64,000 nt of DNA, taken from positions 4,898,001 through 4,962,000 of the forward strand of contig NZ_CP095552.1 in the NCBI RefSeq assembly GCF_023078355.1, given 5' to 3'. The notes below the pieces were generated by a model, which did not search any database, had not been told where the DNA came from, and saw only the letters and a list, made by a program, of their open reading frames with translations. A program made the position numbers and the translations under genes. Positions 34,614 through 43,211 of this stretch are shown here, in pieces. Source of the DNA: Gordonia hongkongensis. Lineage in GTDB: Bacteria > Actinomycetota > Actinomycetes > Mycobacteriales > Mycobacteriaceae. The first letter of the stretch is position 1. The number at the start of each line of letters is the position of its first letter.

Positions 34614-36106
34614 CGCGGGTCGTGGTGATCGGCGCGGGCGTCGGCGGACTCTCCGTCGCGATGCGCCTCGCCGCGACCGGTCACGATGTCACCGTTCTCG
34701 AGCAATTCGACGATGTCGGCGGCAAACTCGGGGTCATCGAGCACGACGGGTTCATCTTCGACACCGGGCCGTCGCTCGTCACGATGCCGCACGTCTTCGA
34801 AGAACTCTTCGACGCCACGGGCGCGTCGATCCACGACCACCTGACCCTCGAACGGCTCCCCGTCGCCGCGCGCTACCGCTTCCCGGACGGCACCGAACTG
34901 GACATGCCCGGAACGCTCGACGACATCCCCGCTGCCCTCGACGCCGCACTGGGGCGTGGGCGAGGCGCTCAGTGGTCATCGTTTCTGGAACGCGCACAAC
35001 GTGCCTGGGACGTCACGCACGAACCCTTCCTGGAATCGCCGATGAGCATCCGCACGATGATCGGCGGGATCGCCACGCCGACGGATGTGCGGACCGTCGC
35101 GCCATGGAGAACGCTGCGTGGACTCGGCGAGGATTACCTCGACGACCCGCGCCTGCGGATGCTGCTGGACCGCTACGCGACCTACACCGGTTCCGACCCG
35201 CGCCGCGCGCCGGCGGCGCTCGCGTCCGTGCCGTGGTCCGAGCAGGCATTCGGATCATGGTATGTACGAGGCGGATTGGGCCGCATCGCCACCGCGATGC
35301 ACGACCGTCTCATCGAACTCGGCGGGCGGGTCGAGCTCGGTGTCGAGGTCGACCGGATCTCCGTGGACCACACCGGTCGGGCCGATGGCGTGGTGCTGTC
35401 CGACGGAAGCCGGCGCCCAGCCGATCTGGTCGTCGCGAACGCCGACGCCCAGCAGGTCTACGACCGTCTCGTACCGCGTCGCGCCGCGCGTCGGCCCGCG
35501 GCGCTGCTGCGACGGACGACGCCGTCGCTGTCCGGGTTCGTCCTCCTCCTCGCCCTCGACCATCCGCCCGCTGCGCCGCACCACCAGGTGCTGTTCGCCG
35601 AGGACTACGACGAGGAGTTCGACGCGGTCTTCGGATTCCGCGGCTCACCGCGTCCGGTCGCTCGACCGACCGTGTACATCTCGGCTCCCGCCGATCCCGA
35701 GATCGTGCCCGCCCCGAGAACCGGCGCGTGGTTCGTGCTGGTGAACGCACCCCGCCACGACCCCGAGCACGGCGTCGACTGGGACGCCAAGGGCTTGGCG
35801 GACTCTTACGCCGACCAGATTCTCGAGGTGATGGCCGATCGTGGACTCGACGTGACCGGCCACGTGCGCCACCGTCTGATCGTCTCGCCCGCCGACCTCG
35901 AACGTCGGACCAGGACACCGGGCGGCTCCATCTACGGGTCGTCGTCGAATGGACCCCGCTCGGCGTTCCTCCGGCCGTCGAACACCTCCCCGGTGCCGGG
36001 CCTCTACCTCGTCGGCGGATCGTCGCATCCCGGCGGCGGTCTGCCGCTCGTGGTCATGTCGGCGAAGATCGTGGCGGAGCTGATCGGTCCGGCCGTGAGT
36101 CACTGA
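34610..36106 (+). CDS. crtD: CrtD-like phytoene/hydroxycarotenoid desaturase
   Basis: A 498-residue FAD flavoprotein of the CrtI superfamily. The dinucleotide motif VVIGAGVGGLSVAMRLAATG is at 4-23, followed by the GGKLGVIEHDGFIFDTGPSL substrate block. The C-terminal FAD contact is GLYLVGGSSHPGGGLPLVVM. A separate, different desaturase next to crtB at 36748-38352 is the better CrtI, so this one, next to cruF/cruG, is probably the 3,4-desaturase of hydroxylated intermediates. The ATG overlaps the cruG stop (ATGA). It is last in the plus-strand operon. Confidence 0.82.
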   Translation: MTRVVVIGAGVGGLSVAMRLAATGHDVTVLEQFDDVGGKLGVIEHDGFIFDTGPSLVTMPHVFEELFDATGASIHDHLTLERLPVAARYRFPDGTELDMPGTLDDIPAALDAALGRGRGAQWSSFLERAQRAWDVTHEPFLESPMSIRTMIGGIATPTDVRTVAPWRTLRGLGEDYLDDPRLRMLLDRYATYTGSDPRRAPAALASVPWSEQAFGSWYVRGGLGRIATAMHDRLIELGGRVELGVEVDRISVDHTGRADGVVLSDGSRRPADLVVANADAQQVYDRLVPRRAARRPAALLRRTTPSLSGFVLLLALDHPPAAPHHQVLFAEDYDEEFDAVFGFRGSPRPVARPTVYISAPADPEIVPAPRTGAWFVLVNAPRHDPEHGVDWDAKGLADSYADQILEVMADRGLDVTGHVRHRLIVSPADLERRTRTPGGSIYGSSSNGPRSAFLRPSNTSPVPGLYLVGGSSHPGGGLPLVVMSAKIVAELIGPAVSH

Positions 36107-36132
36107 CCGATGGGCCTTGCTCATCGGAGCCT

Positions 36133-36444
36133 TTAGCGCGGATCGATACGGAACACGGCGCATCGGCCCGCCGCGGCAGCAAAGGCTTCCGGGGTCACGT
36201 CGTCGACGACTCCCGCGTCCTTCATCATCTTCGGGCCGTCGGTGCCCGCCAGCTCCGGCCAGGCGCGTAGCACCGGAACGGCCTGATCGGCCGAGAGTTC
36301 GACGAGGCGGACATCGCTCATCTCCCCTCCCACCGACAGCTGGGCACGTCCCTCGGCCGCACGGACGTTGCGTGCCCAGTCCGCCCCGGGAAATCCCTCG
36401 AGCAGGTAGCGCTCGCCCGTACGGTGATCGAGCACCTGCCTCAA
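36133..36444 (-). pseudogene. truncated deazaflavin-type nitroreductase-fold protein
   Basis: The frame encodes the C-terminal two thirds of a nitroreductase-family, F420-type protein (RYLLEGFPGADWARNVRAAE, VRLVELSADQAVPVLRAWPE, CAVFRIDP). Full-length members have about 45 more residues carrying an RRSGRPR-like strand before this. Upstream in frame a TGA occurs within 50 bases and only a TTG at 36444 is available. Either the gene is truncated or it is a short divergent member. Confidence 0.6.
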
Positions 36445-36492
36445 CCATCGCCACGATGCGATCAGCGAGTCGTGGGACCTCGAAGCGTCAGA

Positions 36493-36660
36493 TCAGACCC
36501 GGTCGCGATAGCTGTACGCATGTCCACCCAGCGACGCCGTCACGACCGCCACCGGAACACGGGAGGCCTGGAGGTTCCGGCGCTCTTCGGGGGTCAGGTG
36601 CTGACGAGACCACGTCCATCGCGGGCCGCGCCACCACGCATTCGTCCGTGCCTTCTCCAT
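36493..36660 (-). CDS. small hypothetical protein
   Basis: A 55-residue frame, basic and tryptophan-rich (NAWWRGPRWTWSRQHLTPEE), followed by SRVPVAVVTASLGGHAYSYR. AAAGGT lies near the ATG. It shares its reading frame with the truncated nitroreductase-like frame downstream, separated by one TGA. No family is recognised. Confidence 0.4.
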   Translation of the reverse strand: MEKARTNAWWRGPRWTWSRQHLTPEERRNLQASRVPVAVVTASLGGHAYSYRDRV

Positions 36661-36747
36661 GTCACCGGTACCTTTCGCGCCGCTCGCTGTGAGCCCTGTC
36701 ACGCGACCGTACCCGGATGATCTGCGTTCCAAACCTTCCGGCGCAGG

Positions 36748-38352
36748 TCAGCGTGTCGCGACCGGCATCGGCCCCACCGACCGGTCGCCGCGGAGCTTCT
36801 TCCGGATGAGTTCGGCGCTGATCAGGCACATCGGCAGGCCGATGCCGGGACGCGTGCTCGACCCGGCGTAGAAGAGGCCGTCGACCTTGCGTGACCGGTT
36901 CGTCGAGCGCAGAAACGCGCTCTGCCGCAGCGTGTGCGCCGGGCCGAGGGCTCCGCCGCACCACGAGTTGACCGAGTCGACGAAGTCCGCGGGGCCGATG
37001 GTGCGGCGGACGACGACACGATCGGCGAGGTCGGGAACACCTGCCCACTGTCCGATCATCGCAATGGCCCGGTCGGTCACCTTCTCGATGTCGGGGTCGC
37101 CGCCGCCGTCCACGCCGCCGCGGCCGAGACCCGGGTCGGGCGGGACGGGCACCAGGATGAAGAGGTTCTCCGAGTCCGACGGCGCGACCGACGGGTCGGT
37201 GGCCGACGGCTTGCACACATAGAGCGACGCCGGGTCCGGTACGCGCGTGGGACTCTCGAAGATGGCGTCGAAGTTGGTCTTCCAGTCCTCGGTGAAGAAC
37301 AGGGAGTGATGCGCCAACTCGGGAATCTCACCGCGTACGCCGAGGAGTGCGAGCACCGCCCCCGGGCCGGAGGTGGCGCGGTCCCAGTACCGTTCGGGGA
37401 AGGTCTGGAGTTCCCGGGGCAGCAACCGAGTCTCGAGATGGTGCAGATCGGTGGCACCGATCACGATGTCCGCGACCAGTTCTCGCGGTGTGCCGTCGGC
37501 TCCTTCGACGCGGACGCCGGCCACCTCGGCGCGACGACGCGACGGCGTGGACCGCTTCCCAGCGCGTTCCCGCGTGAGGATGGCGGTCGCGGCCGTGCCG
37601 GTGGAGATGCGTACGCCCCGTTCCCGCGCAACCCGCTCCAGCGCGTCGACCAGGGTGGTGAAGCCGCCGTTGGGGTACCGCACACCGTCGGCGAGGTCGA
37701 GCCAGCTCATCAGGTGATACATCGCAGGGGTGCGCTCGGGCGAGGAACCGAGGAACACCGCCGGATACCCGAGGACCTGGCGGAGCCGGCGGTCGGTGAA
37801 GCGGGCCGCGATGTAGGACTGCAGCGAGGTCGTCAGCAGCGTGACAAGCGTTTTCGCGTGCCGCAACACCGGCAGGCCGAGGAAGGCACGTGGCGAGTCG
37901 AAGCTGGTGTACAGGAACCGTTCCACGGCAAGGTCATACGCTTGCCTGCCGGTGCGCAGATAGTCGTCGAGTGCGGCTCCCGCGCCGGGCTCGATCTCGT
38001 CGAAGAGCGCACGGTTCCGGTCCTGGTCACCGAACACGTCGATCGGCTTCTCGTCGGACCCGTTGTCGTCGAAGAACACTCGGTAACCGGGGTCGAGGCG
38101 GACGAGATCGAGCTGCTCGGCGGTCGACGTCCCGAGCATCTCGAAGAAATGGTCGAACACCTCCGGCATCAACCACCACGACGGACCGGTGTCGAAGCGG
38201 AACCCGTCGCGATCCCAGGTACCGGCCCGACCACCGAGGTCGTCGTTCTTCTCCACGAGTTCGACGTCGTGCCCGTCGTGGGCGAGGAGGGCGGCGGTGG
38301 CCAGGCCGGCGACTCCGCCACCGATGACGACGACGCGTCGGGACTCGCTCAT
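36748..38352 (-). CDS. crtI: phytoene desaturase
   Basis: A 534-residue FAD-dependent desaturase that converts phytoene towards lycopene. The Rossmann motif VVVIGGGVAGLATAALLAHD is at 7-26, then LGGRAGTWDRDGFRFDTGPS. The C-terminal bacterial-type phytoene dehydrogenase signature is GLFYAGSSTRPGIGLPMCLI. The ATG at 38352 follows GGAAGAG and overlaps the crtB stop (ATGA). It is last of idi-crtB-crtI and converges on crtD. A short stretch RERAGKRSTPSRRRAEV near 280 is an unusual basic insertion. Confidence 0.92.
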   Translation of the reverse strand: MSESRRVVVIGGGVAGLATAALLAHDGHDVELVEKNDDLGGRAGTWDRDGFRFDTGPSWWLMPEVFDHFFEMLGTSTAEQLDLVRLDPGYRVFFDDNGSDEKPIDVFGDQDRNRALFDEIEPGAGAALDDYLRTGRQAYDLAVERFLYTSFDSPRAFLGLPVLRHAKTLVTLLTTSLQSYIAARFTDRRLRQVLGYPAVFLGSSPERTPAMYHLMSWLDLADGVRYPNGGFTTLVDALERVARERGVRISTGTAATAILTRERAGKRSTPSRRRAEVAGVRVEGADGTPRELVADIVIGATDLHHLETRLLPRELQTFPERYWDRATSGPGAVLALLGVRGEIPELAHHSLFFTEDWKTNFDAIFESPTRVPDPASLYVCKPSATDPSVAPSDSENLFILVPVPPDPGLGRGGVDGGGDPDIEKVTDRAIAMIGQWAGVPDLADRVVVRRTIGPADFVDSVNSWCGGALGPAHTLRQSAFLRSTNRSRKVDGLFYAGSSTRPGIGLPMCLISAELIRKKLRGDRSVGPMPVATR

Positions 38353-39287
38353 ACGTTGCTCTTCCTTCTGTTCAGACCGGCGGCGTCGGCACGTGCGGGT
38401 CGCGGCATACCGCGGCGGGCGACGGCGGCCGCCGCGATCTTCGCCTTCCCGGCGTTCGGGACGCGGACGCGGGTACGGCGGGCCTCGGTGGCCGACGACT
38501 CGCGAAGGCGGGCCGTCAGCTCGGCGAACAGGTCGTGCGCGGTGCACACCGCGACGCGGCTGCTCGCCGGCAGGTGCGGGATGGCGGCCGCAGCGGCGGT
38601 CAGGTCGAGGTCGATGTCGTCCAGCCAGAGCGACCAGGCGGAGTCCGCCGGATCGTCGGGATCGAGGCCGACCAGGTAGCGCCGCCCCAGCCCGTCGCTG
38701 TCCTCGCCGAAGTCGCGGAGGAAGTTGATCTTCTGGAAGGCCGCGCCCAGCCGTTGGGCGCCGGGTGCGAGGTGGTCGTACTGGGCGGCGGATTTCGGCT
38801 CGTCGGCGAGGAACGCCCGCAGGCACATCAGACCGACCACCTCGGCCGAGCCGTAGATGTAGGTGGCCAGCGACTCGAAGTCGTGCTGGACCTGGGTCAG
38901 ATCGCTGCGCATCGAGTCGAAGAACGGGCCGACCAGATCAAGATCGATGCCGACCCGGCGGGCGGTCTGCGCGAAGGCGTGGACGACGAGGTTGCTGCTC
39001 GACCCGGTGACGAGCGCGACGCTGGTCTGCTCCTCGAGCTGGTCGAGTTCATTGCTGCGGTCAACGAGCCCCTGCTCCGGGCGCGGGGCGTCGACGATCT
39101 CGTCGGCCACCCGCACGAGCGCGTAGATGTTCTGGACGTCGCGCCGAATCCGCGGCGTGAGCAGACGCGAAGCGAGTCCGAACGAACTCGAGTACGACCT
39201 GATCACCATCGCCGCACAGGCTTCCGCGACCTCGTCGTATCGCCGGTGCGGTGGGATCACCTGAGTGTGACCGGGAATGTGCATCAT
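38349..39287 (-). CDS. crtB: phytoene synthase
   Basis: A 312-residue squalene/phytoene synthase that joins two GGPP molecules. The first acidic motif is RVADEIVDA (D62 to D66), the second LRDFGEDSDGLGRRYL (about 188-203), and the helical block SSSFGLASRLLTPRIRRDVQ opens the domain. The ATG pair at 39287/39284 is preferred because GAGGAG lies upstream; the longer frame has no support. The C-terminus has a basic tail. Its stop overlaps crtI. Confidence 0.93.
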   Translation of the reverse strand: MMHIPGHTQVIPPHRRYDEVAEACAAMVIRSYSSSFGLASRLLTPRIRRDVQNIYALVRVADEIVDAPRPEQGLVDRSNELDQLEEQTSVALVTGSSSNLVVHAFAQTARRVGIDLDLVGPFFDSMRSDLTQVQHDFESLATYIYGSAEVVGLMCLRAFLADEPKSAAQYDHLAPGAQRLGAAFQKINFLRDFGEDSDGLGRRYLVGLDPDDPADSAWSLWLDDIDLDLTAAAAAIPHLPASSRVAVCTAHDLFAELTARLRESSATEARRTRVRVPNAGKAKIAAAAVARRGMPRPARADAAGLNRRKSNV

Positions 39288-39331
39288 CCGACCGCTCCTC
39301 GACCTGGTGACTGAACGCCAATTGCCTGACG

Positions 39332-39901
39332 TCATGAATTCGACGCCCGGGACATCACCGGATGGGTGTCGTAGACCGAACCGGGGTCGTCGGTCGGCAG
39401 CTGCCGCACCTGCTCGACGAACCACGGACTGACCGCCCACGGGGTGTTCGCGACGAGCGACCACACGTCGGCGACGTCGGCCCAGGCGTGCTCGGCGACC
39501 TCATCGGGATCCGGTCGAAGTGTTCCCAGCGGACGTGCGACGAACACCGGGCAGATCTCGTTCTCCACGATGCCGCTCGCGTCGACCGCCCGGTACCGGA
39601 AGTCCGGCAGGATGCAGCGGACATCGGCCACCTCGATACCGAGCTCGCGCCGGGCATACCGGTGCACGGCGTCGACGACGTCCTCGCCGGGGCGCGGATG
39701 ACCGCAGAACGAGTTGGTCCACACCCCGGGCCAGCTGCGCTTGGACAACGCCCGGCGTGTCATGAGGATGCGGCCGTCGACGACGAGATGGCACGAAAAG
39801 GCGAAGTGCAGCGGGGTGTCCGGTCCGTGCACCCCCTCGCGGTCGGCGGTGCCGCACGGGCGGCCGTCGGCGTCGGCGAGAACCACCGAGTCGTTCGTCA
39901 T
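39332..39901 (-). CDS. idi: isopentenyl-diphosphate delta-isomerase (type I)
   Basis: A 189-residue Nudix-fold enzyme interconverting IPP and DMAPP. The active-site cysteine is in WTNSFCGHPRPGED (about C66). The second catalytic region is in DASGIVENEICPVF, and the modified Nudix helix is EDVVDAVHRYARRELGIEV. ATG 39901 with GAGGAA eight bases upstream is chosen; ATG 39907 is too close to that site. It lies 44 bases before crtB in the same direction and supplies precursors for the pathway. Confidence 0.94.
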   Translation of the reverse strand: MTNDSVVLADADGRPCGTADREGVHGPDTPLHFAFSCHLVVDGRILMTRRALSKRSWPGVWTNSFCGHPRPGEDVVDAVHRYARRELGIEVADVRCILPDFRYRAVDASGIVENEICPVFVARPLGTLRPDPDEVAEHAWADVADVWSLVANTPWAVSPWFVEQVRQLPTDDPGSVYDTHPVMSRASNS

Positions 39902-39999
39902 CGACATTTCCTCATCGCATCGAGATCGGGCGAGCTGCTCTTCGCACCATTGTTCGTCACCGGAGCGCGAACCGGATGGGAGCCGCCCGCGACGAGAAC

Positions 40000-40743
40000 T
40001 CATCCGAGCCGTCGGGTCTGCCTCCGCACCGCGATCCCCAACTGGACCGTCCCGATCAACGCCAGTGCCGCGCCGATTGCCGCGATGAATAGAGCCAGGC
40101 CGGACGCGACGGCTGAGCTCAGTCCCGAGCACCACCACGAACCCGCACTCACAGTGGCGACGACCGCCAGTATCACCCGCGACGGCCGCTCCCACACGGT
40201 GACCGTCCCTGGCCCCTTCATGCCCACCGCCTGGGCCGTGGCGCGGGTGATCTCGAGGATGAGGGTGAGCACCGCGATCGTCGCGCCGAGCCATGGCGGT
40301 GCACCCACGACCACCACGATGCCGACGAGCATCACGTCCGAGAACCGGTCCGCCACCGAGTCGTTGATACGCCCCCACCGCGAGGCCGTTCCGGTCTGGG
40401 CCGCGATGGCACCATCGATCCCGTCGAGGAGCGCCGCCAGGACGATGACGAGTGCGGCGAGCAGCGGCCACCAGTCGCCGAGAATGGTCAGGCACAGCGC
40501 GATCGCGGTGGCGATGACTCCGAGAGCTGTCACGGTGTTCGGCGTGAGGCCCAGTCGGGCCAACGGTCGCGCGCAGGCGTGGCTGACGAGCACCCAGTTC
40601 CGGACCCAGAAACTCGCGCGCGGATCGAGCCCTCCGTGGAGCTTCGACCACGAGTCGAGTGCCTCGTCCCGGGCGCTCGTCGTCCGCTCCGCACCCGACG
40701 CCGCCGTGAGGCTCCGGCCCGCTCGCTCAGGCTCCGCGGACAC
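40000..40743 (-). CDS. CDP-alcohol phosphatidyltransferase family protein
   Basis: A 247-residue membrane protein with about five helices. The catalytic motif appears as LLDGIDGAIAAQTGTASRWG followed by NDSVADRFSD. It fits DGxxA...Gx3Dx3D, but the usual arginine after the alanine is replaced (AAQ), a mild deviation. Such enzymes transfer a phospho-alcohol to or from CDP-activated lipids. A very strong GGAGGGG precedes the GTG, which overlaps the yihY stop region by 17 bases. It sits upstream of idi, 98 bases away, so it may be co-transcribed with the carotenoid genes. Substrate unknown. Confidence 0.82.
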   Translation of the reverse strand: MSAEPERAGRSLTAASGAERTTSARDEALDSWSKLHGGLDPRASFWVRNWVLVSHACARPLARLGLTPNTVTALGVIATAIALCLTILGDWWPLLAALVIVLAALLDGIDGAIAAQTGTASRWGRINDSVADRFSDVMLVGIVVVVGAPPWLGATIAVLTLILEITRATAQAVGMKGPGTVTVWERPSRVILAVVATVSAGSWWCSGLSSAVASGLALFIAAIGAALALIGTVQLGIAVRRQTRRLG

Positions 40744-41620
40744 GTCCCCTCCTCTGCTTCTCGATCGCCTGCCCGAACGCCCATCCGATGATGACGATGA
40801 CGTGCGCGACGTACAGCCACAAACCGACCGCGACCACCCCGCCGATCACCCGGAGACCCCCGTACGGGATCCCGACATCGATCGGCAGGGACAGGAACAG
40901 CAGGAAGCCCTGGGTGAATCCGGCGATGAACGACGCGGTGCCGAGAGCGCTGGCCGCCGCCACCCCGAGTGATGGCTCACCGGGCGTCACCTTCCAGTAC
41001 ACCCAGGTCAGGGCCACCGTGACCAGCATCCACACGACGATGAACTCGACCACGATCCGGACCACGAGGTCGCCGAAACCACCCGTTCCGCCTCCCTCGG
41101 GCGCAAACGTCGTGAGTGTGCCCGCGACGCCGACGACCACATACGCCAGTGGCGGCACGACGACCACCAATCCCAGCACCCAGATCCGAGACCGCCATCC
41201 CGTGAACCGGTCCTCGCGCGGATACAACGTCATACACGCGCGGCGAAGACCCTCGCCGTAGAACGACGCCGGGAACAGCAACACCAGTGCGCCCATCAGC
41301 GTCAGTCCGGTACCGACCGCGACGGCCTCGTCGAACACGCCACGGCCGCCCATGGCCGGTGGGATGAGGACGCGCAGCTCCGCCAGGGACTCCTCGGCGG
41401 ACGGGCCGCGGAGCCAGGTCGTCGACCAGATCCCCAGCAGCGCCCACGGCACGACGGCGATCGCCGCGAAGTAGGTGAGGGTGGCAGCAGCCGCGGCGAG
41501 GTCGCCGCGGCCCAGTACATGGCGCACATCGGTCACCAACGCACGCACGTCGAACGTCGTCGTCTGCTCGCGGATCGTGGTGTCGCGAGTCACCGTCGGG
41601 GCCGATCGGCGCGGTGTCAC
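40727..41620 (-). CDS. YihY/BrkB-family membrane protein
   Basis: About 297 residues with six membrane helices and the YihY features LAAAAATLTYFAAIAVVPWA, LRRACMTLYPRE and the PGEPSLGVAAASALGTASFI block. The family was once annotated as ribonuclease BN, which was wrong; its function is unsettled. The GTG at 41620 is directly after GGAGG, which is too close; GTG 41647 and GTG 41593 are alternatives. It overlaps the phosphatidyltransferase gene. Confidence 0.82.
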   Translation of the reverse strand: MTPRRSAPTVTRDTTIREQTTTFDVRALVTDVRHVLGRGDLAAAAATLTYFAAIAVVPWALLGIWSTTWLRGPSAEESLAELRVLIPPAMGGRGVFDEAVAVGTGLTLMGALVLLFPASFYGEGLRRACMTLYPREDRFTGWRSRIWVLGLVVVVPPLAYVVVGVAGTLTTFAPEGGGTGGFGDLVVRIVVEFIVVWMLVTVALTWVYWKVTPGEPSLGVAAASALGTASFIAGFTQGFLLFLSLPIDVGIPYGGLRVIGGVVAVGLWLYVAHVIVIIGWAFGQAIEKQRRGRVRGA

Positions 41621-41801
41621 CCCTCCGGGATACCCGAAACACCCCACTCGCGCCGCAGCAGTGTCCGATCTGAGTCCTCGGTGACTCCAGCGTGATCACA
41701 CTGTCGCCTCCACCGCTGTCCTGCACCCGTCCGGCTGCCGGGGGAACCCGGGTGACGACACCGGTCACCGACGAGCGCCCCGCACATGCTCGGAATGCGT
41801 G

Positions 41802-42425
41802 TCAGATCGACGCGAACAGCGCGATCGCCATCCCCAGCATGATGACCGCGACCACCGCGTCGAGCATCTTCCACGCCCGCGGACTCGCGAAGAATCCGGA
41901 CAGTCTCCGAGCTCCGCCGCCGAGCGCGGTGAACCAGAGGACACTCGCGATGCAGGCACCGAAGGCGAACGCCCACTTGCCGTTTCCGTGGCCGTTGGCG
42001 ATGGCACCCATGGTGATGACCGTGTCGAGGTAGACGTGCGGGTTGAGCCAGGTCAGAGCCAGGGCCGTACCCACCGCCACCCAGCGGCCGGTGGACTCGG
42101 CCCCGATCTCGTCAGCGGCTGCGATGGCCTCGTCACTGCGCACACAGCGTCTGGCGGCCATGACGCCCAACGCCCCGACATACAGTCCGCCGGCCGCTTT
42201 CGCGAACGTCACCACCTCCGGGTGCGCGGCGACGAGCGCGCCGAGGCCGGCCACCCCTGCCACGATGAGTACGACGTCGGAGAGGGCGCAGACCGCCACG
42301 ATCTGACCGGTGTGCCTGCGGGCGACGCCCTGACGCAGCACGAAAACGTTCTGGGGTCCGATGGCGATGATCAGACCGGCGCCGGTGAGAAGCCCGGCAA
42401 GTGTCGGTACGAGGTAGGCGGTCAC
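41802..42425 (-). CDS. lysE: LysE/ArgO-type basic amino-acid exporter
   Basis: A 207-residue inner-membrane exporter with six helices. It has the family signatures GLIIAIGPQNVFVLRQGVAR near the N-terminus and ALALTWLNPHVYLDTVITMG in the middle. It exports L-lysine and L-arginine when these accumulate. The GTG start has a -10 TAGCGT (42438-42433) seven bases upstream, so the gene has its own leaderless promoter although a tetR gene lies 70 bases upstream in the same direction. Its usual partner lysG is 1.9 kb away. Confidence 0.9.
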   Translation of the reverse strand: MTAYLVPTLAGLLTGAGLIIAIGPQNVFVLRQGVARRHTGQIVAVCALSDVVLIVAGVAGLGALVAAHPEVVTFAKAAGGLYVGALGVMAARRCVRSDEAIAAADEIGAESTGRWVAVGTALALTWLNPHVYLDTVITMGAIANGHGNGKWAFAFGACIASVLWFTALGGGARRLSGFFASPRAWKMLDAVVAVIMLGMAIALFASI

Positions 42426-42494
42426 CGGGACGACGCTAGGGCGACACGCCCCGGTCAGTACAGCGAAACTTTTTCACGAATAAACAGTTGAACT

Positions 42495-43118
42495 TCAGAT
42501 TGTGGACGCATCGTCGCCCAGTCCGATGCCGCGTAGAACCGCGCACAAGGCCTCGATGTAGTCGGTGACGTCCACGTCGCCGACCAGGCCCTGCTGAACG
42601 ACCACCCCCTGCATCGCCGAGACCATCACCTGCGCGAGCACCGCAGGCTCCGCGGGCAATTCGTGGCCCGCGGCCCGCCAGGCCGTCAGCACGCGTTCGA
42701 AGACGCCCCGCAGCCCACGGATGATGTCGCGCACGGTCTCGCGCAGCTCCGGGTTGTTGGCGGCCTCACCCCATACCGTCAGGACCATCCGGAAGCCGTC
42801 GGTCATCGGCGCGATCTCCAGCAGGACCCGTTCGGCCAGCGCGCGTACAACCGCCTCAGGCGACGGGGGTTGCTCTACCGGGTCGTCGAAGCTGCTGATC
42901 CCCGACTCGTAGGCGGCGAAGATCGACCGCGCAACGGCGGCGATCAGTTCTTCTTTCGACGAGTAGTACGAGTAGACGGCACCCGCACTGAGCCCGGATT
43001 CCCGGATCACGTCAGACATCGACGCACGGTGGAACCCCTTGTCGACGAAGCATCGGCGAGCGGCGGCGAGGATCTGCCGGCTTCTTTCGAGCTTGCGTTC
43101 GTCGCTGATCTTGGGCAT
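42495..43118 (-). CDS. TetR-family regulator of the adjacent membrane protein
   Basis: A 207-residue TetR protein; HTH at about 10-55 (LERSRQILAAARRCFVDKGF, GLSAGAVYSYYSSKEELI). The -10 TAGACT (43130-43125) lies six bases before the ATG and a perfect palindrome lies immediately upstream of it; a second copy covers the divergent membrane-protein leader. Autoregulation and control of that gene are strongly suggested. The ligand is unknown. Confidence 0.88.
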   Translation of the reverse strand: MPKISDERKLERSRQILAAARRCFVDKGFHRASMSDVIRESGLSAGAVYSYYSSKEELIAAVARSIFAAYESGISSFDDPVEQPPSPEAVVRALAERVLLEIAPMTDGFRMVLTVWGEAANNPELRETVRDIIRGLRGVFERVLTAWRAAGHELPAEPAVLAQVMVSAMQGVVVQQGLVGDVDVTDYIEALCAVLRGIGLGDDASTI

Positions 43119-43131
43119 GCCGACAGTCTAA

Positions 43132-43195
43132 AACGAATATTCGTTCTTGATTCCTCGCGGCCCTCCGCGCATACTCAGAAAAACGAAGATTCGTT
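43132..43195. promoter_or_regulatory. two TetR operators between the tetR and membrane-protein genes
   Basis: AACGAATATTCGTT (43132-43145, perfect) and AACGAAGATTCGTT (43182-43195, one central mismatch) are the same motif 50 bases apart. The first abuts the tetR -10. The second lies between a plus-strand -10 candidate (CATACT, 43170-43175) and the ribosome site of the membrane protein. Confidence 0.7.
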
Positions 43196-43211
43196 CTTTT
43201 TAGGAGTGGTC

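Noticed and set aside
33434..36106. 890-residue frame joining the glycosyltransferase and the desaturase
   Set aside because: It is produced by the frameshift in the CruG-like gene; the middle stretch is Arg/Pro-rich out-of-frame translation and crtD has its own ATG in an ATGA overlap.
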